NCBI GenBank assembly: GCA_022844565.1
Contig: JALHLK010000015.1
Coordinates: 1 to 64,000, forward strand
DNA length: 64,000 bases
Source: Saprospiraceae bacterium
GTDB lineage: Bacteria > Bacteroidota > Bacteroidia > Chitinophagales > Saprospiraceae
Direction of reading: 5' to 3'
Shown: one piece after another, positions 26,103 to 35,470 of the stretch
How positions within the stretch are numbered: the first letter of the stretch is position 1
Layout of the letters: every line of letters starts with the position of its first letter
Program-made: the position numbers and the translations under genes
Notes under the pieces: generated by a model
The model's database searches: none
Told to the model about the DNA's origin: nothing
Seen by the model: only the letters and a program-made list of their open reading frames with translations

Positions 26103-26546
26103 ATGAAAATTTCTTTCCACTTATACTTCATTGTATTAAGTTTTTTGCTCTTACCAAAAAGTGGAGTGTCTCAGAATACTAATGTTTCATTGGAGTTTAC
26201 TAACTTAAGAACAAGCAAGGGGCATATTAGGATTGGACTTTATGATACTGAAGATTCATTTAAAAAAGAAAAAGCTTTTCTGTTGAGTAAAATACTAAAA
26301 ACAAACTTAGTCAATAATTCTTTTTCTGCACAAATTTCATTGCCAATTGGAGAATATGGGATTTCTGTTCTTGATGATGAAAATGGCAATGCAGTAATGG
26401 ATTATAATATGATAAAAATGCCAAAAGAAGGATTTGGGTTTTCAAACTATTATCATAGTGGATTTACAAAGCCCAAACTTTCTCAATTTTTGGTATCCAT
26501 CAAGGAAAGATCAAATATAGTGAAGATTAAATTTAGATACATTTAA
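26103..26546 (+). CDS. DUF2141 domain secreted protein
   Basis: 147 aa, exported (signal peptide to about residue 24, ending GVSQ). The DUF2141 hallmark is seen: LEFTNLRTSKGHIRIGLYDTEDSF, LPIGEYGISVLDDENGNAVMDYN and PKEGFGFSN. Small beta-rich periplasmic or outer-membrane associated proteins common in Bacteroidota and Proteobacteria, with no defined activity. The acidic DDENGNAVMD loop might bind calcium, an inference from composition. Last gene of the DoxX-peroxidase group. Confidence 0.88.
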   Translation: MKISFHLYFIVLSFLLLPKSGVSQNTNVSLEFTNLRTSKGHIRIGLYDTEDSFKKEKAFLLSKILKTNLVNNSFSAQISLPIGEYGISVLDDENGNAVMDYNMIKMPKEGFGFSNYYHSGFTKPKLSQFLVSIKERSNIVKIKFRYI

Positions 26547-26721
26547 AACACAAAAAGTTGCCTATATTATTTATTTATTTATGTCGTGAAATCTTGTAAT
26601 TTATTAATGTTTCTTACCGTAAACTTAATATAATGTTAAATCAATAAGATCTACGACTTCAATATTAAACCTTCCTCGCTACTTGTTGTCTAAGAAACAA
26701 TATATAATACAACATTAAAAT

Positions 26722-29160
26722 ATGAGATTTTTTTCAACGTTTACACTTTTGATACTATTTTTTCAAGGCACTTACCTTTTTGGGCAAAAAAGTCTCACAC
26801 TACGTGGCAAGCTAGTGGAGGAGTTAAGTGGCCAAGCCGTAGAATTTGCTACAATTTCCGTTTTTTCTAAAGTTGATAGTTCTTTAGTAGCTGGTGGCCT
26901 CTCTGAGCTTGAAGGAGTTTTTCAATTTGAAAGTAAAAATATCGCGTCATTTGCTGTTATTGAATTTTTGTCTTTTAATCCAATAACCATCAATTTAGAT
27001 ATTAAAAGCGATTCGAAGGATATTGATCTAGGTATAATAAAAATGAAATCGGCATCAGTTGCAATAGATGAAGTTACAATTACCGCTGAAAAAAGTACTT
27101 CTCAATTCATGCTTGATAGGAAGGTATTTAATGTAGGTCAAGATCTTGGTTCTCGGGGAGGAACAGCACTTGAGTTATTAAATAATGTACCTTCGTTAAG
27201 CGTAGATGTGGAAGGAGGAATAAGTCTTAGAGGTAATAGCAACGTTAGGATAATGATCAATGGTCGTCCATCAGGATTGATGGGGATGAGCGGCTCTAGT
27301 GGTCTTAGGAGCATACCAGCAAACATGATCGAAAGAGTGGAAGTAATCACCAATCCATCTGCAAAATTTGAAGCAGAAGGTATGACAGGTATCATAAATA
27401 TAGTCCTTAAAAAAGATGCTTCAGTCGGTTTTAATGGCAGTTTTGAAGGAACAGTCGGCTTACCAAGAGAATTAGCCACAGGTGCAAACCTTAATTATAG
27501 AAGCGGTTCGGTTAACTTTTTTGTTAATTATAATATTAGACAAAGGAAAAGTTTAGGGTCAGGTTTCAATTATTTGGAGAGAAATTTTCCTGAAGGGAGA
27601 AACGGTCTTTATACAGATAGGACATTTAATAGTGATGACTTCTCACAGGTAGTAAGATCAGGGTTAGATTTTTTTATTACCCCTAAGCAATCGCTCACCG
27701 CATCCATATCGTACAATACCAGTAAAGGAGATGGCAATAGTCAACTATCCTATAAATCTCTTACCAATTCTACTTCATTGCTCAATAAAGAATCCGTAAA
27801 AGCTTTAAATGATTATATTCTTAGAAACAACTTTGAAACGGAAAGTGGACCTAGACTGGAGTACGCTCTAGATTACAAAAAGGATTTTGACAAAAAAGGA
27901 AGACAACTTACTGCCAATCTTCAAGTTCAAAATGTGAATGAGATAGAAGGGAGTGATATTGATGAATCCGTCGTAGTAAATAACCTAAATCAAGGAATAA
28001 CTTTAAGGCAAAGAACACAAAACGATGAAGGTGATAAAAATATTAATTTCCAAACAGATTACAAAACACCTTTATCTTCTACAGCTAACTTCGAAACAGG
28101 TCTTAGGACAACAAATAGAACCATCCGCAATGATTTTTTTGTTGAGGAGAAAAATGGAGAAGTTTGGAAAACCATTGCAAGTTTAACCAATGATTTTAAA
28201 TATGACGAACATGTACATGCCGGATATGCCATCTTTAATGATAAAAAGCCAAAATATTCGTATCAACTTGGATTAAGGTATGAATACACAGATGTAACTA
28301 CTACATTAGTCAATACAAATCAGGTCAACCCTAGAAATTATGGTGGTTTTTTCCCTAGTGGTTTTTTCAATTACCAAATCACGCCTGAGAATCAATTACA
28401 ATTTTCTTACAGCAGAAGAATAAGAAGACCAGACTTTAGAAGCCTCAATCCATTTTTCTCGTTTACAGATAGAATTAATATCAGATCAGGAAATCCTGAC
28501 CTAAACCCACAGTACACAAATAGTTACGAAGCATCTTTTCTTAAATATTTTGAAAATGCAAATTTTGGTGCTACAGCATACTTTAGAAAAACAAGTGATG
28601 TAATAACTTCCATCAGAGAGTTAAAAGAAGACCAGACCACTCTAAATTTTCCATTAAATTTAGGATTTGAAGAAAACACAGGATTTGAGTTTTTAGCATC
28701 TTATTCAGGTGTGAAATGGTGGAAAATTGATGGCGACCTGAATCTTTTTCATAATAGATTTTATGGTGCCGAAGAAAAGGGAATTAATAATACATCTTCT
28801 TTTGCAATGAATGGTCGATTAAATTCGAGATTCACCCTAGCCAAAAATACTGAATTACAAGTGAGATGGAATTACTCAGGTCCGCGAAATGTGCCCCAGG
28901 GTAGATTTAGATCCTTTCAATCTCTTGATTTGGCATTTAGTAAAGACATCAATAAAGACTTGACCATCACGGCTAATGTAAGAGATGTATTCAATCAACG
29001 AAGATGGAGATCTGAACGATCTACTGATGAATTTTTTGAAGAATCCAACTTCCAAAGAGCAAGAAATTCTGGGAATATCACGCTCAGCTATAGAATAAAT
29101 TCAAAGAAAGAAAAACCAAAACCAACACGTCAAGAAGAAGGTGGAGGAATGATGTACTAA
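26722..29160 (+). CDS. Outer-membrane beta-barrel receptor (TonB-dependent-like, OMP_b-brl_3)
   Basis: 812 aa. Signal peptide (1-21), carboxypeptidase-D regulatory-like beta-sandwich (about 25-105), plug (about 120-225 with ALELLNNVPSLSVDVEGGISLRGNSNVRIMIN pattern and IERVEVITNPSAKFEAEG), then a barrel to the C-terminus with SFSRRIRRPDF-like and NPDLNPQYTNSYE segments. The protein ends in a Gly-rich tail (QEEGGGMMY) instead of a canonical terminal Phe strand. Imports or binds an unknown ligand. No SusD partner is adjacent, so it is not a typical polysaccharide locus. Overlaps rnhB by 4 bp at the convergent stops. Confidence 0.9.
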   Translation: MRFFSTFTLLILFFQGTYLFGQKSLTLRGKLVEELSGQAVEFATISVFSKVDSSLVAGGLSELEGVFQFESKNIASFAVIEFLSFNPITINLDIKSDSKDIDLGIIKMKSASVAIDEVTITAEKSTSQFMLDRKVFNVGQDLGSRGGTALELLNNVPSLSVDVEGGISLRGNSNVRIMINGRPSGLMGMSGSSGLRSIPANMIERVEVITNPSAKFEAEGMTGIINIVLKKDASVGFNGSFEGTVGLPRELATGANLNYRSGSVNFFVNYNIRQRKSLGSGFNYLERNFPEGRNGLYTDRTFNSDDFSQVVRSGLDFFITPKQSLTASISYNTSKGDGNSQLSYKSLTNSTSLLNKESVKALNDYILRNNFETESGPRLEYALDYKKDFDKKGRQLTANLQVQNVNEIEGSDIDESVVVNNLNQGITLRQRTQNDEGDKNINFQTDYKTPLSSTANFETGLRTTNRTIRNDFFVEEKNGEVWKTIASLTNDFKYDEHVHAGYAIFNDKKPKYSYQLGLRYEYTDVTTTLVNTNQVNPRNYGGFFPSGFFNYQITPENQLQFSYSRRIRRPDFRSLNPFFSFTDRINIRSGNPDLNPQYTNSYEASFLKYFENANFGATAYFRKTSDVITSIRELKEDQTTLNFPLNLGFEENTGFEFLASYSGVKWWKIDGDLNLFHNRFYGAEEKGINNTSSFAMNGRLNSRFTLAKNTELQVRWNYSGPRNVPQGRFRSFQSLDLAFSKDINKDLTITANVRDVFNQRRWRSERSTDEFFEESNFQRARNSGNITLSYRINSKKEKPKPTRQEEGGGMMY

Positions 29161-29777
29161 TCGTTCGTTATGTCTTCAAAGAGGTCTAGTTGAGTTGGGG
29201 CAGGATATAATTTGAAAGATCTTCTGTGATATGGAGAAATTCCAATATCAACTATTGCTTGCCGATGATACTCGGTAGGGTAACCCATATTCGTGTTCCA
29301 CTTGTAGTCAGGATATTCCTCATGAATCTTTAACATATATTCGTCTCGGTACGTCTTTGCCAAAATAGAAGCTGCTGCAATGCTAAGATATTTGGCATCT
29401 CCTTTTACAATACAGGTATGATTGATGTTATGATAAGGGATGAATCTATTCCCATCTACTAAAATGTGATTGGGCCTTATGGCTAATTGATCAAGTGCTT
29501 GGTGCATAGCCAAGTAAGAAGCGTTATGTATATTGACCTTATCTATCATTTTTTCGTCAAGTACCCCTACAGCATAACCAATTGCACGATCTTCTATGAT
29601 TTTTCGAGCTTCAAGTTTTTGTTGATGACTCATTTGCTTTGAATCTGTAATTAATTTACTTCTAAATTTGGGTGGGAGTATAACTGCTGCCGCCACAACA
29701 GGTCCTGCTAGGCACCCACGTCCAGCCTCGTCACAGCCTGCTTCTATAAGTGATTTTGTATGATAAGATTTGAGCAA
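29157..29777 (-). CDS. rnhB: Ribonuclease HII
   Basis: 206 aa, starting at TTG 29777; no in-frame ATG exists between it and an upstream stop. Removes ribonucleotides from RNA-DNA hybrids during replication and repair. The active-site acids are seen: IEAGCDEAGRGCLAGPV (Asp and Glu), the Asp in ILVDGNRF and the Asp in VKGDAKYLSIAAASILAKTYRD, followed by GYPTEYH. Size matches bacterial RNase HII. Confidence 0.95.
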   Translation of the reverse strand: MLKSYHTKSLIEAGCDEAGRGCLAGPVVAAAVILPPKFRSKLITDSKQMSHQQKLEARKIIEDRAIGYAVGVLDEKMIDKVNIHNASYLAMHQALDQLAIRPNHILVDGNRFIPYHNINHTCIVKGDAKYLSIAAASILAKTYRDEYMLKIHEEYPDYKWNTNMGYPTEYHRQAIVDIGISPYHRRSFKLYPAPTQLDLFEDITND

Positions 29778-29872
29778 AATAGCTTTAATTTTTTACAAAA
29801 TTATACTATTTTTTAATATTTATGCGTAATGGAATGTAAAAGGAAATCACAAAATAATCGAATTTAATTTTA

Positions 29873-29910
29873 AAGTTTTATTTATTTGTTGCAACAAATA
29901 AATAAAACTT
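29873..29910. promoter_or_regulatory. Perfect 38-bp palindrome upstream of pirin gene
   Basis: The left arm AAGTTTTATTTATTTGTTG (29873-29891) is followed without spacer by its exact reverse complement CAACAAATAAATAAAACTT (29892-29910). It ends 16 bp before the pirin ATG and lies between the divergent rnhB and pirin genes. The core TTTGTTGCAACAAA looks like a repressor operator of the MarR or similar type; a cruciform or a Rho-independent element is the alternative. The symmetry is certain, the role inferred. Confidence 0.8.
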
Positions 29911-29926
29911 AATGTTATAAATAAAA

Positions 29927-30901
29927 ATGATGGAAATGCAAAAAAGAGAATTTATAAAAGGATCTGCAATATTGGGGATGAGTGCTGTCGCGGGAAAGTT
30001 CTTAAATGAGTCTGGACTTGTTCATCAAAAAGATCAGAGGAAAGTGTACAAGGTATTAAACTCTCATGGAGTTAATGTCGGGACCTTACCAGTTATTAGA
30101 GCTTTTGCAGGAGATCATAAAGACCATGTAAGTCCATTTGTAATGCTAGACGAGTTTGGGCCTGTGCAAGTCAATGCTGGGGATGATCCTTTGCGTGTAG
30201 ACGCACACCCACATGCTGGTGTCACACCTACAACCTATTTCTTAAATGGTAGTGGGCATCATAAAGATTCATTAAATTATGATTTCCAAATCGGGAAAGG
30301 CGACTTCATGATGTTTAATTCTGGTAGAGGTGCTATCCATATGGAAGAAACCGGTATAAAATTATACCAAGAAGGTGGTTTGTATCATGGTTTTCAGATT
30401 TGGCTCAATACGCCTTCAAAATATAAATTTGCAGACCCAACCACGTCTGTTCATAGACAAGAACATATGGATGTAATTCTTACGGAAGAATATGAGTTAA
30501 AAGTGGTGTTGGGTAATTTAGGAGATGCTAAATCATCTGTCGAAACATTGACCCCCGCTTTTTATTATCATATAAAACTAAAAGCAGACAAAAATATCAA
30601 TATTCCAATTGCTGCTGAAGATAATGCCTTTGCGTATATCATAGATGGTGAGCTAGAGATAGGTGAGCAGAAAGCAGTAACGAAGTCCCAAGTGATATTG
30701 TATGAAAGAGGAAAAGAAATAATTTCTCTGCATGCTAAGAAGGATACAGAATTTTTGGTTTTAGGCGGGACACCCCTCAATGAAGTAGTTTATTCTTATG
30801 GCCCTTTTGTAATGAACACAGAGGATCAAATAAGACAATGTATTTACAATTATCAAATGGGTAGAATGGGTAATCCAGATATCGTCAACGCTTCGAATTA
30901 A
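29927..30901 (+). CDS. Pirin family protein, with twin-arginine-like leader
   Basis: 324 aa. Two cupin barrels; the pirin signature DAHPHAGVTPTTYFLNGS with metal ligands (two His, plus His/Glu in GRGAIHMEE) is intact. Pirins bind iron and act as redox sensors or quercetinase-like oxygenases. An N-terminal leader KREFIKGSAILGMSAVAG resembles a Tat leader but has KR in place of RR, so export is doubtful. It starts just after a perfect 38-bp palindrome, so its expression is probably controlled by a repressor. Confidence 0.88.
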   Translation: MMEMQKREFIKGSAILGMSAVAGKFLNESGLVHQKDQRKVYKVLNSHGVNVGTLPVIRAFAGDHKDHVSPFVMLDEFGPVQVNAGDDPLRVDAHPHAGVTPTTYFLNGSGHHKDSLNYDFQIGKGDFMMFNSGRGAIHMEETGIKLYQEGGLYHGFQIWLNTPSKYKFADPTTSVHRQEHMDVILTEEYELKVVLGNLGDAKSSVETLTPAFYYHIKLKADKNINIPIAAEDNAFAYIIDGELEIGEQKAVTKSQVILYERGKEIISLHAKKDTEFLVLGGTPLNEVVYSYGPFVMNTEDQIRQCIYNYQMGRMGNPDIVNASN

Positions 30902-30913
30902 GATTTACTAATA

Positions 30914-32677
30914 TTATACAATAACTGCATTTTGTACTTGCATATTTACTAAATCTTTGAATCTTCCATTTTCGATAGCAAGTAATTCCTCTTGAGACCC
31001 AAATTCGATAGCACGTCCATTATCCATTACTAATATTTTATCAGCATGTCGTATCGTTGATAATCTATGAGCTATTATTATTGATGTTCTTTTATCAATT
31101 AATTTTTCAATAGCGTTTTGGATAACTAACTCCGTTTCCGGATCGATCGAAGATGTCGCTTCGTCCAAAATAAGGATATCAGGATTAAAAACCAATGCTC
31201 TAACAAATGAAATTAGTTGTCTTTGTCCCACAGAAAGGTTATTACCTCTTTCGGCTATTATAAAATTATATCCATCAGGTAGGTTTGACAAAAAATCGTC
31301 AGCCCCTATCAATTTCGAGGCTTCAATTACTTTTTCAATGGGGATGGTGGGATCTTTTAATGTAATATTTTCATAAACAGAACCTTCAAATAGAAATACA
31401 TCTTGAAGTACTATTGAAATACGATTTCTAAGACTCTGAAGTGTAAAGTCTTTTATATTTATTCCATCAAGTGTGATTTTACCACTTTGAATATCGTAAA
31501 AACGATTCAATATGTTAATGATAGTAGATTTTCCTGAACCAGTACTTCCTACTATAGCCATAGTCTTTCCGCTTTCAAGCTCAAAACTAAGATCATGGAT
31601 AACAAAGTTTTCATCATCATACGCAAACTTGACATTTTCAAATTTTATGTCGCCATCTAATTTTTCCACATATTTTGCCCCCGTATTTGGTATAACATCG
31701 TTATTATCCAATATTTTGAATACTCTACCCCCTGCAACAAGACCCATTTGAAGTGTGTTAAACTTATCTGCTGCTAATCGTACAGGTCTAAATAGTAAAT
31801 CAAGATAAAGCGGAAAAGCTACCAAAGCTCCAAAACTAACGGTGTTTTCAAGATACCCTTTTGCACCCCACCATACCATAAGAGCCAAGGCCAATGCAGA
31901 TATCAACTCAACAACTGGAAAAAATACAGCATAATAAAAAACAGAATCAAGGTTTGCACTTGTATATTCTCTATTTATTGTACGAAAACGTTCGGCTTGT
32001 CTTTTTTCGGCATTAAAAATTTGAACCACCCGCATTCCACTAATTTGCTCTTGAAGAAACGAATTCATGTTTGAAAGTTGATTTCTTACACGAGTATAAG
32101 ACATTTTTGCTTTTTCTTTAAATACCCACGTAGCACCTACCAACAAAGGAAAAACGATCAAAGATATCAGTGTAAGTCTCCAACTAGTGACAAACATAAT
32201 CGCCAAAATAGCAATGATTGACAATAGATCAGCTATTATTGCAATAACTCCCTGTGTAAATACTTCATTTATGGCTTGGATATCGTTTATTGTCCTTGTA
32301 ATCGATGTTCCTATTGGAGTTTGATCAAAATATCGCATTCTTAAGCGAACAATATGATTAAAAGTTTTAATTCTTAGATCTTGCACCACACTTTGGCCTA
32401 GATCAGCAATTACATACATAAAATAATACCTAAGAATAACATTAACCAACAATACCAATACAAATATTACAGCCATTTTAAGGAGTCCATTCATATCGTA
32501 TTTTAGGATGTGATCATCAACCATGATTTTTACAATATATGGCGAGATAGCACCAATAGGAGCTAGTATCACAGATAGCAAAAGACTAGAAAAGAATAAT
32601 TGCTTATGCTCAAGGCCAAGTTTTATCAACCTATTTAATACGGACAACTCTATTTTTTCTTTCTTTACTTCTGACAT
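30914..32677 (-). CDS. ABC exporter, fused permease and ATPase (MsbA/MdlB-like)
   Basis: 587 aa half-transporter. Six membrane helices in about residues 20-310 (type IV exporter fold), then an ATPase domain: Walker A GSTGSGKST near 380, Q-loop LQDVF, signature LSVGQRQ, Walker B ILILDEATSSID and H-loop AHRLS. Forms a homodimer or pairs with another half-transporter to export lipids, peptides or drugs; substrate not predictable. Convergent with pirin, 12 bp between stops. Confidence 0.93.
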   Translation of the reverse strand: MSEVKKEKIELSVLNRLIKLGLEHKQLFFSSLLLSVILAPIGAISPYIVKIMVDDHILKYDMNGLLKMAVIFVLVLLVNVILRYYFMYVIADLGQSVVQDLRIKTFNHIVRLRMRYFDQTPIGTSITRTINDIQAINEVFTQGVIAIIADLLSIIAILAIMFVTSWRLTLISLIVFPLLVGATWVFKEKAKMSYTRVRNQLSNMNSFLQEQISGMRVVQIFNAEKRQAERFRTINREYTSANLDSVFYYAVFFPVVELISALALALMVWWGAKGYLENTVSFGALVAFPLYLDLLFRPVRLAADKFNTLQMGLVAGGRVFKILDNNDVIPNTGAKYVEKLDGDIKFENVKFAYDDENFVIHDLSFELESGKTMAIVGSTGSGKSTIINILNRFYDIQSGKITLDGINIKDFTLQSLRNRISIVLQDVFLFEGSVYENITLKDPTIPIEKVIEASKLIGADDFLSNLPDGYNFIIAERGNNLSVGQRQLISFVRALVFNPDILILDEATSSIDPETELVIQNAIEKLIDKRTSIIIAHRLSTIRHADKILVMDNGRAIEFGSQEELLAIENGRFKDLVNMQVQNAVIV

Positions 32678-32815
32678 ATCATTTGACTCATACCCAGCTC
32701 AGGATATTTTATTCCACAAAATTAAGGATACAAACGGTATGATTTATCACTTTATGAAATATTTATCATTTCATTAATAAGTATTTTTAAAATATAAACT
32801 AATAATTGATATTTT

Positions 32816-32823
32816 TACCTTTG
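32816..32823 (+). promoter_or_regulatory. Bacteroidota -7 element
   Basis: TACCTTTG fits TAnnTTTG and ends 18 bp before the ATG at 32842 of the lipoprotein methyltransferase. It also supports the choice of that ATG over upstream codons, since a start at 32806 would precede the promoter. A clear -33 TTTG is lacking. Confidence 0.45.
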
Positions 32824-32841
32824 AAACAAAAGAAAACTGTT

Positions 32842-33492
32842 ATGATTGCAAAAAAAATATATGTCTTTATTTTTATAGCTTTGATTTCTTGTAAGCTTGA
32901 TAATAGTTTTAATCCATTACCTGATATTTCCTTTGCAGAAGCTGAAATGCAAAAAAATCAAGGTAGATCTTCGTGGCAAAAACCTAATTTGATCATTAAT
33001 AAACTAGGTGATATTTCACAAAAATCAGTAGCTGATATTGGTGCGGGAACAGGATTTTTTAGTTTTAGATTGGGAATGAAAGCCAATAAAGTTATTTCTG
33101 TCGACATAGATTCAAACATGGTATCCCTAATAGAATTGCAGAAAGAAAACTTGCCACAGGAGATTTCTGCAAAAATAGAAACTAGGCTTGTTCAATCAAA
33201 CGATTCTGGACTAAAGAAAGGTGAAGTAGACGTTATTGTCATTGTCAATACCATTACTTTTATTGATAATCCTTTTGAATATTTAAAAAAGCTCTACGAT
33301 ATTTGCGAAGTTGGAAATGAATTATTAATTGTAGATTTTAAAAAAATACCAGTCAATATGAATGCACCTCCGATAGAAGAGCGCTTCAATGCTTCAGAAG
33401 TAGTGAATCTATTAAAATCTGCAGGATTTACAATTACGGAGGTAGATGAAGAAATACTAGAATATCAGTATATTGTTTTAGCTAAAAAATAA
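32842..33492 (+). CDS. Lipoprotein-anchored class I SAM methyltransferase
   Basis: 216 aa from ATG 32842. A lipoprotein signal peptide ends in L-I-S-C (about Cys15) and is followed by a Rossmann methyltransferase domain: SVADIGAGTGFFSFRLGMKANKVISVDID (motif I and acidic motif II) and DVIVIVNTITFIDNP (motif IV), ending ...FTITEVDEEILEYQYIVLAKK. S-adenosylmethionine is normally cytoplasmic, so a predicted export signal is odd. Either the cysteine region is a membrane anchor facing the cytoplasm or the protein is exported with another role. The next methyltransferase starts 18 bp downstream. Confidence 0.82.
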   Translation: MIAKKIYVFIFIALISCKLDNSFNPLPDISFAEAEMQKNQGRSSWQKPNLIINKLGDISQKSVADIGAGTGFFSFRLGMKANKVISVDIDSNMVSLIELQKENLPQEISAKIETRLVQSNDSGLKKGEVDVIVIVNTITFIDNPFEYLKKLYDICEVGNELLIVDFKKIPVNMNAPPIEERFNASEVVNLLKSAGFTITEVDEEILEYQYIVLAKK

Positions 33493-33510
33493 GCTATTCA
33501 GCCTCAAGTG

Positions 33511-34359
33511 ATGGATCTAAAAAGAAAATTATATTACTCCTTTTCTCCTCGATTAAGGTTTTTGGTTCGAAAGATTTACTATACACCTATTGACATCTAT
33601 GAAAAAATTTTTGGTCTAAAAGATGATTTATCTCCTCCAAAAGGAATGACATTTATAGGTTCTGGGGATTTTAAGAAAACGGGTGATCATTATTTGCAAA
33701 TGTTGATTACTGATTGTGGCCTTTTGCCTTCTCATAAAATTTTAGATATCGGATGTGGTATAGGTAGGTTAGCCGTACCACTCACAGCTTATATATCTAA
33801 AGAAGGCAGTTATGAAGGTTTTGATATCGTAAGACAAGGTATCGAATGGTGTAAAGATAAGATTTCAAAAAAATTTCCAAATTTCAATTTTACACATATT
33901 GATCTACGCAATGAATTGTACAATCTAGAAACAGATACAACATCAGCCGAGTTTACTTTTCCTTATGAAGATCATTCTTTTGATATTGTTATTGCCACAT
34001 CACTTTTTACACATATGCTGCCCAAAGATACAGAGCGATATGTGCAAGAAGTAAGTCGTCTTCTTAAGTTAAATGGAAAGTTCCTTTGTACTTTTTTTAT
34101 ATTGAATGAAGTGAGTAAAATAGCAATGAAAAATAACCTTCACTTCAATTTTCAACATATCCGTGGGAATTATAGTCTCATGGATGAAAAGGTAAAGGAG
34201 GCAAATATTGCTTATGAAGAAAATTATCTGAATGCTATGTTTAGTAAAAACTCTTTGAAAATCGACAAATTGACATATGGATATTGGTCAGGAAGTAACA
34301 TGATTGAAAAAAAGGAATTTCAGGATACTTATGTTTGTAGCTCAGTCAAGACGGCATAA
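33511..34359 (+). CDS. Class I SAM-dependent methyltransferase
   Basis: 282 aa from ATG 33511 (a GTG precedes it directly). SAM-binding motif I KILDIGCGIGRLAVPL near residue 80, acidic residue in YEGFDIV, motif IV FDIVIATSLFTHMLP near 158, and post-IV LLKLNGKFLCTFFIL. The N-terminal about 70 residues are helical and basic (KRKLYYSFSPRLRFLVRKIYY). The sequence resembles methyltransferases found in glycan or lipid biosynthesis loci; the substrate is unknown. Probably co-transcribed with the upstream lipoprotein methyltransferase. Confidence 0.88.
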   Translation: MDLKRKLYYSFSPRLRFLVRKIYYTPIDIYEKIFGLKDDLSPPKGMTFIGSGDFKKTGDHYLQMLITDCGLLPSHKILDIGCGIGRLAVPLTAYISKEGSYEGFDIVRQGIEWCKDKISKKFPNFNFTHIDLRNELYNLETDTTSAEFTFPYEDHSFDIVIATSLFTHMLPKDTERYVQEVSRLLKLNGKFLCTFFILNEVSKIAMKNNLHFNFQHIRGNYSLMDEKVKEANIAYEENYLNAMFSKNSLKIDKLTYGYWSGSNMIEKKEFQDTYVCSSVKTA

Positions 34360-34485
34360 ATTGTGAAAATATTTTAGAGTTTGGTACGAAAGAAAATGAA
34401 GAAAATAAGTATTTAGGAAAACTAAGGAACTGTAAAGAAATAAAGTCCATTTTAGAAAGATAATAAGAACTAAAAACAGGAGTAC

Positions 34486-34530
34486 ATGAGTTTAAAAGAA
34501 AAAAATAAAGTAAATGCAATTAAATTATAA
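34486..34530 (+). other. Possible 14-codon leader frame overlapping the esterase start
   Basis: AGGAG at 34479-34483 precedes an ATG at 34486 that opens MSLKEKNKVNAIKL and stops at 34528-34530. This frame overlaps the start of the hydrolase gene (34514) in another frame. A good Shine-Dalgarno is rare in this window, so translation of this short frame and coupling to the hydrolase is possible. It may equally be chance. Confidence 0.3.
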
Positions 34531-35281
34531 AGAAATAGGAGAAGGAAAACCTATTATTATCCTTCACGGTCTATTCGGAATGCTAGACAATTGGCAAACT
34601 TTTGGAAATAATCTGGCCGAATTTGGTTTTAGAGTTATTTTGATTGACCAAAGAGATCACGGTAAGTCTCCTTGGACATCTGAGTTTAATTATGATGTAT
34701 TAGCTAACGATATAATTGATTTTGCTCAATCTCTAGAATTGGATTCTTTTTTTCTTTTAGGTCACTCCATGGGTGGAAAGACTGCAATGGCTGTGGCAAA
34801 ATTGAGGCCCGATCTTATTGAAAAATTAATCATTGTTGATGTAGCTCCCAAGCAATACAGAAGAGGCCATGATGAAATTTTTGCAGCACTAAGGGCCTTA
34901 GACTTATATAATTCAAAAAGTCGAACAGCATTGTATGAAAGCCTCAAAATACATTTAGATGAAGAAATGGTCATCCAATTTTTGTTGAAAAACATTCAGA
35001 GAAATCCAGAAACAGGTGGTTTTTCCATCAAATTTAATTTAGACTTATTAGAAAAGTGTTATGAAAATATCATTGATGACATTTATATCAAAGAACCAAT
35101 ATTGGTAGATACCCTATTCTGTAAAGGCGATAGGTCAAGATATATTGTAGAAAGTGATGAAGAAAAAATTTATAGAGAGTTTAATCATGCCCAAATTGTA
35201 ACAATCGAGCAGGCAGGACATTGGGTCCATGCGGATCAGCCAGAAAAGCTATTAGATATTGTTGTTGATTTTATTGGTTAA
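34514..35281 (+). CDS. Alpha/beta-fold hydrolase (YbfF-like esterase)
   Basis: 255 aa. Canonical alpha/beta-hydrolase: HGLFGMLDNW oxyanion loop, LIDQRDHGKS, nucleophile elbow GHSMGG (Ser85), an acidic residue near 205 in TLFCKGDRSRYI, and catalytic His in EQAGHWVHADQPE near 237. Strongly resembles the YbfF/ABHD11 group of short-chain acyl esterases or thioesterases. Cytoplasmic (no signal peptide). A short overlapping frame lies just upstream. Confidence 0.9.
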   Translation: MQLNYKEIGEGKPIIILHGLFGMLDNWQTFGNNLAEFGFRVILIDQRDHGKSPWTSEFNYDVLANDIIDFAQSLELDSFFLLGHSMGGKTAMAVAKLRPDLIEKLIIVDVAPKQYRRGHDEIFAALRALDLYNSKSRTALYESLKIHLDEEMVIQFLLKNIQRNPETGGFSIKFNLDLLEKCYENIIDDIYIKEPILVDTLFCKGDRSRYIVESDEEKIYREFNHAQIVTIEQAGHWVHADQPEKLLDIVVDFIG

Positions 35282-35299
35282 TTTTTTGCAAGAAATAAA

Positions 35300-35470
35300 T
35301 TAATTCATACTCAATTGGGTAATCCAAGCCGTATCGTATCTAAAAAGATAATAGGTGCCGAATAATCCTATGAGTGCAATTAATAAAACAACATACACTT
35401 CTGGATGAATAGAATGTCTTTTTTCAAATTTTTTGTAGCTCTTAACTACCTCATTGTATATTATTTCCAT
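35300..35470 (-). CDS. Small single-pass membrane protein, 56 aa
   Basis: ATG at 35470 (reverse strand) opens 56 codons to TAA at 35302-35300. The N-terminus is soluble and charged (MEIIYNEVVKSYKKFEKRHS), followed by one membrane helix (about 25-43: YVVLLIALIGLFGTYYLF) and a short aromatic tail. Composition and length resemble genuine small membrane proteins. Located between the esterase and DUF3467 genes. No family recognised. Confidence 0.55.
   Translation of the reverse strand: MEIIYNEVVKSYKKFEKRHSIHPEVYVVLLIALIGLFGTYYLFRYDTAWITQLSMN

Noticed and set aside
26722-29160. SusC/SusD polysaccharide utilisation locus
   Set aside because: No SusD-like gene, glycoside hydrolase or anti-sigma factor is adjacent.
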